From Collinsella aerofaciens (GTDB taxonomy: Bacteria > Actinomycetota > Coriobacteriia > Coriobacteriales > Coriobacteriaceae): a DNA stretch of 7,446 bases. The stretch covers positions 1-7,446 of the forward strand of contig CAJMJM010000091.1 in assembly GCA_905213725.1 (NCBI GenBank), in the 5' to 3' direction. A program made the position numbers and the translations under genes. The notes under the pieces were generated by a model. It made no database searches. It had not been told where the DNA came from and was given only the letters and a program-made list of their open reading frames with translations. Below, one piece after another: positions 4,384 through 7,446 of this stretch (within the stretch, counting starts at the first letter, position 1; the number at the start of each line of letters is the position of its first letter).

Positions 4384-5826
4384 CTATCGACCTCCCTGCG
4401 GCGCCGCATCATCGCGCATGAGCTCGGCCAGCGCCTCGCGATCGATACGCAGGGCATCGCCGCCGACTGGGTCGAGCGAATCGCCCTGTCCGGCGAGATC
4501 TTTGGCCTGTTTGCGCTCCGCACGGGAAAGGCCCCGCTCGCGATACTTTTGCGAATGAGCGGTGTACATGTTGATGAACAGGATGACCAAAAAGCTAAAG
4601 ACAATCACGACGACGACCCAAAAGAGGGCCACCGACGTGTTGCCGCCCATCCACTCAAAGTAGATGGCGATGGGAATGGTCTGCGTAATACCGGCGTAGT
4701 TGCCCGCAAAGAACAGCGTGCAGCCAAACTCGCCCATCGCGCGGGCAAAGGCGAGCACCGTGCCGGCGGCAATAGAGGGCCACCCAAGCGGCATCATAAG
4801 CTTGGTAAAGATGAGACGCTCGGACCATCCCAAGGTTCGCGCGGCGTCGAGCATCTGCGTGTCGAGGCTCTCGAAGGCTCCGAGTGCCGTACGATAGACG
4901 AGCGGGAACGACACCACCACGGCAGAGATCACCGCCGCCGGCCACGTAAAGACAATCGAGACGCCGTGCGCGATAAGCCACCGACCGACCCCGGTCGATC
5001 GACCAAATAGCATAAGCAGCAAAAAGCCGCACACCGTAGGCGGCAGCACCATAGGAATCGTAAAGACCGAATCGAGCAGGCCCTTGATGCGACTCGAGGT
5101 ACCCATGGTCTTCCACGCGGCGAACAGGCCCAGCGCAAACGCGATCACCAGGGCAAGACCGCTCGTTTTAATGGACACCCAAAACGGGCGATAGTCGATG
5201 TCGCACAAAAAGGAGGTCAGAGAGGTCCAGGGCCCCTGCTCATCCCGCAATACGACAGACGATGCTTCTACCATGTGAGCGCTATCAAGCCAACGCGCGC
5301 CGCCCTTGGCATCACCCGAGGCTGATGCAATCACCACATAGCGGTCCCCATCCGCACCGCGCTCGTCAAAGCCATAGGTATACCCGCCGGAATCAAACGT
5401 TGTTTCCGCCGTGACATACCAAGGAAGATCCACGTCCCCCAGCTGCGCACCTCCCATGCAGTTTGCGCTGTCGAGCTTACAGACGAGGGCCTTGAGACCC
5501 GATACGCACTCGTTGTCCTGCGGATCCAATCCATACTTCTCGACCGCCTTGGGCGATATCCACACCACAACGCGATCGGCAGCAGGCGCCACCACAAGGT
5601 CCACGTCCTCGTCAACGGGACACCGGTAGCCCTCCGGCTGGCCCTCCCTGGCCCGAGCGGTCCCCTTGGCCAGCCGCTCAAAACCCTCGATCCCATAGGA
5701 AAGCCCATGAGCGGTCGCAGCAACCTGGGCCCCGTCCTCAGCGTCCCCAGCAAACGCAAATCCCGGCACCCAGCAAAGCGCGAAGGTCAAAGCACAGGCG
5801 ACAAGCATGCGGAATCTATTAAGCAC
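4384..5826 (-). CDS. modB: Molybdate ABC transporter permease with exported N-terminal domain
   Basis: The C-terminal half is a ModB permease. It has five hydrophobic segments near 218-238, 250-274, 289-311, 350-374 and 399-422. The cytoplasmic coupling loop DAARTLGWSERLIFTKLMMP (327-346) matches the EAA motif and is followed by GTVLAFARAMGEFG, typical of ModB. The N-terminus is unusual: a signal-like sequence (residues 1-26, ending FAFA) precedes an exported region of about 180 residues (27-207) with cysteines at 69, 107, 116 and 123. Normal ModB is about 230 residues; this one is 480. Its five-helix core, as in E. coli ModB, has an outside N-terminus, so an exported extension makes topological sense. 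A charged cytoplasmic tail follows (425-480). I chose GTG 5826, with GGAG 6 nt upstream, over a GTG at 5895 that overlaps the modA stop and lacks a good ribosome binding site. Confidence 0.9.
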   Translation of the reverse strand: MLNRFRMLVACALTFALCWVPGFAFAGDAEDGAQVAATAHGLSYGIEGFERLAKGTARAREGQPEGYRCPVDEDVDLVVAPAADRVVVWISPKAVEKYGLDPQDNECVSGLKALVCKLDSANCMGGAQLGDVDLPWYVTAETTFDSGGYTYGFDERGADGDRYVVIASASGDAKGGARWLDSAHMVEASSVVLRDEQGPWTSLTSFLCDIDYRPFWVSIKTSGLALVIAFALGLFAAWKTMGTSSRIKGLLDSVFTIPMVLPPTVCGFLLLMLFGRSTGVGRWLIAHGVSIVFTWPAAVISAVVVSFPLVYRTALGAFESLDTQMLDAARTLGWSERLIFTKLMMPLGWPSIAAGTVLAFARAMGEFGCTLFFAGNYAGITQTIPIAIYFEWMGGNTSVALFWVVVVIVFSFLVILFINMYTAHSQKYRERGLSRAERKQAKDLAGQGDSLDPVGGDALRIDREALAELMRDDAAPQGGR

Positions 5827-5894
5827 GAAAAGCTCCAAGCGAATACAAGAACGGAGTGAAACACAAAACGATGGAATTATCGCGCCAAGCCGCA

Positions 5895-6770
5895 CTACGC
5901 GGAAAGCTCAAAGCCGTACTTGGCCCAAATCTTCTGAGCCTTCTTGTTGGTCAGACAGAAGTCGATGAACGCCTTGGCTTCGTCGGCGTGCTCGGAGCTC
6001 TCGGCAACGGCACCCGGATACACGATGGGCTTGTGCGAGTCCTCGGGACACACGAAGGCCTCCTCGATGCCGTCGTAGCGGAAGATATCGGAGCTGTAGA
6101 CAAATCCAGCCACGCAGTCGCCCGTGGACACATAGGCGGCGGCGGTACCAACTTTGTCGGCCAGGGCCACCTTGTCGGCGATCTCGGGCGCATACTCGCC
6201 GTCGTCGCCCTCGATGCCGGTGTAGAGGCCCACGGAAGCCAGCGCCTGGTTGGCGTACTTGCCGGCGGGGACGGTCTTGGCGTCGCCGATGGCGATCTTG
6301 CCGTCCAGGTTCGCGACGTCGGCGATGGCCTCGATCTTGGTGTCGGAGCCCTCGGCGCGAATAATCACGAGGTCGTTGACGAACATGTCCTCTCGCGGGT
6401 CGGCGTCGACGAGCGCGGCGGTCTCAGCGTCATCCATGGTACCCTTGGAAGCGGTGATGAGCACGTCGACCGTGGCGCCGGCCTTCATCTGCTCAACGAG
6501 GTCGCCGGAGGCCTTAAACTGCGTATCGGCAAAGGTGGTGCCGGTCTGGTCGGTGTAGAGCTCCTGGACCTCGGGAAGGGCCTTCTCGAGGGAGTTGGCG
6601 GCAAAGACCTGCAGCTCGACGGTTTCCTTCTTGGAAGAGGCCTTGGCGGAGCCGGCATCGGATCCGGCCGGCTCGGACGTCTTGCTGCCCGAGCAACCGG
6701 CAAGACCAAGGCCGGCAGCGGCGACAGCAGAAAGTGAGACGAATCCGCGGCGAGAAACCAAATCGAACAT
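5895..6770 (-). CDS. modA: Molybdate-binding lipoprotein of the ABC transporter
   Basis: This 291-residue periplasmic-type binding protein captures molybdate and delivers it to ModB. Its N-terminus has SRRGFVS (6-12), a match to the twin-arginine export motif, and a lipobox LAGC with the lipidated cysteine at C26. A Ser/Ala/Lys-rich linker follows, then the mature domain from about residue 50. Oxyanion-pocket regions typical of ModA are visible: FAANSLEKAL (56-65), FKASGDLVEQMKAG (85-98) and VDVLITAS (101-108). VPAGKYA and VSTGDCVAGFVYSSD come later in the chain. I chose ATG 6770, with GAAAGGG about 6 nt upstream, over an in-frame TTG at 6776 that would leave no spacing. It is the first gene of the modABC operon, with its own promoter and dyad operators. 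ModA and tungstate-binding relatives are hard to separate by eye. Confidence 0.93.
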   Translation of the reverse strand: MFDLVSRRGFVSLSAVAAAGLGLAGCSGSKTSEPAGSDAGSAKASSKKETVELQVFAANSLEKALPEVQELYTDQTGTTFADTQFKASGDLVEQMKAGATVDVLITASKGTMDDAETAALVDADPREDMFVNDLVIIRAEGSDTKIEAIADVANLDGKIAIGDAKTVPAGKYANQALASVGLYTGIEGDDGEYAPEIADKVALADKVGTAAAYVSTGDCVAGFVYSSDIFRYDGIEEAFVCPEDSHKPIVYPGAVAESSEHADEAKAFIDFCLTNKKAQKIWAKYGFELSA

Positions 6771-6816
6771 ATTCAACCCTTTCGGACCTTGTGCCCGGGT
6801 ACCCCACCGCGGGCTT

Positions 6817-6834
6817 TAATCTGCAACCAGATTA
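6817..6834. promoter_or_regulatory. 18-bp dyad overlapping the modA -10 region
   Basis: TAATCTG-CAAC-CAGATTA is a perfect 7-4-7 inverted repeat. It overlaps the -10 box and expected start site, where a bound repressor would block transcription. A second dyad of the same geometry and related half-site lies at 6866-6883. Confidence 0.6.
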
Positions 6835-6836
6835 TA
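6831..6836 (-). promoter_or_regulatory. modA promoter, -10 box TATAAT
   Basis: A perfect TATAAT lies 60 nt upstream of the modA start codon on the minus strand, placing the start of transcription near 6824. No good -35 hexamer is seen at 16-18 bp spacing (CACTAA at 17), so the promoter may be weak or need an activator. It is the only good candidate between the mogA terminator and modA. Confidence 0.6.
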
Positions 6837-6858
6837 CTTCTGCGCGAATAATGTTAGT

Positions 6859-6883
6859 GAGAAATTATTCTCGCCAGAGAATA
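6859..6883. promoter_or_regulatory. Upstream dyad(s) of the modA control region
   Basis: TATTCTC-GCCA-GAGAATA (6866-6883) is a perfect 7-4-7 inverted repeat. It matches the promoter-proximal dyad in geometry and at most half-site positions (TAWTCTS). An overlapping GAGAA-ATTA-TTCTC palindrome (6859-6872) adds a third half-site, so GAGAA/TTCTC words repeat every 9 bp. The centre of the main dyad is 49 bp from that of the proximal dyad and about 50 bp upstream of the expected start site. That is compatible with an activator position or with repressor looping. A ModE-like regulator is the obvious candidate but is not shown by the sequence. Confidence 0.55.
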
Positions 6884-6923
6884 TAGTTTCGAGTTAGCGT
6901 GCACCTCGGCGTCGCTTCGGCGG

Positions 6924-6960
6924 AAAACAAAGGCGGAGCAGCCGTTTAGGTCGCCCCGCC
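6924..6960 (-). terminator. Intrinsic terminator after mogA
   Basis: GGCGGGGC (6953-6960) pairs with GCTCCGCC (6932-6939), 8 bp including one G·U, around a 13-nt loop. It is followed on the minus strand by TTTGTTTT. It begins 13 nt after the mogA stop and separates mogA from modABC. Confidence 0.82.
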
Positions 6961-6973
6961 GCAGGTAAACCGC

Positions 6974-7446
6974 TTAGTTGGTATGTCCGCCGCCCGCTGT
7001 CATCTGAGCTGCGTGCTCCAGCTGATCTGCTATGGCCTCCCAGCTTTCGCGGGCGGCCTTCGTAGAACCGGGAAAGTTTACGACAAGTGTATGACCTCGT
7101 TGCATGCAAATAGCGCGCGAGAGCATGGCGCGGCGCGTCTTGGTCATGGAGTACGCACGGATCGCCTCGGCAATACCCGGCACATCGCGGTCGCAGACGG
7201 CACGCGTCGCCTCGGGCGTCACATCGCGCATCGAAAGCCCCGTGCCGCCGCAGGTGAGCACGACATTGGCGTGACACTCATCGGCGGCCTCCACGATGGC
7301 ATCACCAATCTCGCTGACGTCGTCGCGCACGACCACATGTGAGGCGACCGTCCAGCCCTGTGCCTCGATAAGCTCCTCGAGTGCGGCCCCAGCCTCGTCC
7401 TGGGCAAGGTCGCGCGTATCCGAGCACGTCACGATCGAAATCTTCA
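6974..7446 (-). CDS. mogA: MogA/MoaB-type molybdopterin adenylyltransferase, lacking only its first base
   Basis: The reading frame reaches the right edge of the window. The last two bases supply TG of what is almost certainly the ATG start, whose A lies just outside, giving MKISIVTCSDTRDLAQDEAG and 157 residues. This is the length and N-terminus of MogA/MoaB proteins, which activate molybdopterin by adenylylation before molybdate insertion during molybdenum cofactor synthesis in the cytoplasm. Family motifs are CGGTGLSMRDVTPEA (66-80), with the conserved Gly-Gly-Thr-Gly and Arg-Asp, and NFPGSTKA (124-131), equivalent to the usual NLPGSPKA. Its own terminator follows, so it is a separate transcript or the end of an upstream molybdenum cofactor operon. 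Linkage to modABC supports a shared role in molybdenum use. MogA versus MoaB naming cannot be settled by eye. Confidence 0.88.
   Translation of the reverse strand, partial: KISIVTCSDTRDLAQDEAGAALEELIEAQGWTVASHVVVRDDVSEIGDAIVEAADECHANVVLTCGGTGLSMRDVTPEATRAVCDRDVPGIAEAIRAYSMTKTRRAMLSRAICMQRGHTLVVNFPGSTKAARESWEAIADQLEHAAQMTAGGGHTN

Noticed and set aside
5827..5895. GTG start for modB at 5895 sharing a base with the modA stop codon (TAGTG)
   Set aside because: No Shine-Dalgarno sequence precedes it and it would put 23 extra residues before the signal sequence. GTG 5826 has GGAG at 6 nt and yields a normal signal peptide.

Overview
This is a G+C-rich bacterial window (roughly 60% by eye) in which every convincing gene lies on the minus strand. 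The gene content, the A+T-rich control regions and the general protein flavour suggest an anaerobic gut actinobacterium of the Coriobacteriia, most likely Collinsella or a close relative. That placement is inference, because no ribosomal or other marker gene is present. No mobile element, CRISPR array, tRNA or rRNA was seen.

In the direction of transcription (high to low coordinates) the window starts with a MogA/MoaB-type molybdopterin adenylyltransferase gene that lacks only its first base (6974-7446). An intrinsic terminator follows. Next is a control region with a consensus -10 box and two matching 18-bp dyads, and then a molybdate uptake operon: modA (Tat-type lipoprotein), modB (permease with an unusual exported N-terminal domain) and modC (ATPase). 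This operon ends in a terminator at 3264-3298. Together these genes would bring molybdate into the cell and handle its insertion into molybdopterin.

The second half is a separate transcription unit with its own promoter candidate at 3217-3244. Its leader of about 330 nt carries a cluster of GTTGA/TCAAC half-sites, a 22-codon ORF with a very good ribosome binding site, and several hairpins. Two paralogous iron-sulfur proteins of the 2-hydroxyacyl-CoA dehydratase / double-cubane-cluster (YjiM-like) superfamily follow (1597-2880 and 283-1446). The start of their ATP-dependent activator (1-127, cut by the window edge) comes last. The activator would pass electrons to one or both paralogs in an ATP-driven reaction. 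The substrate cannot be told from the sequence.

The most unusual non-coding feature is a pair of about 100-nt long-hairpin elements. One sits between the two paralogs (1481-1580) and the other between the second paralog and the activator (180-288). Their apical sequence is almost identical, while their stems differ by compensatory changes. This points to a conserved structured RNA element that I do not recognise. A second unusual feature is the roughly 180-residue exported domain at the N-terminus of ModB.
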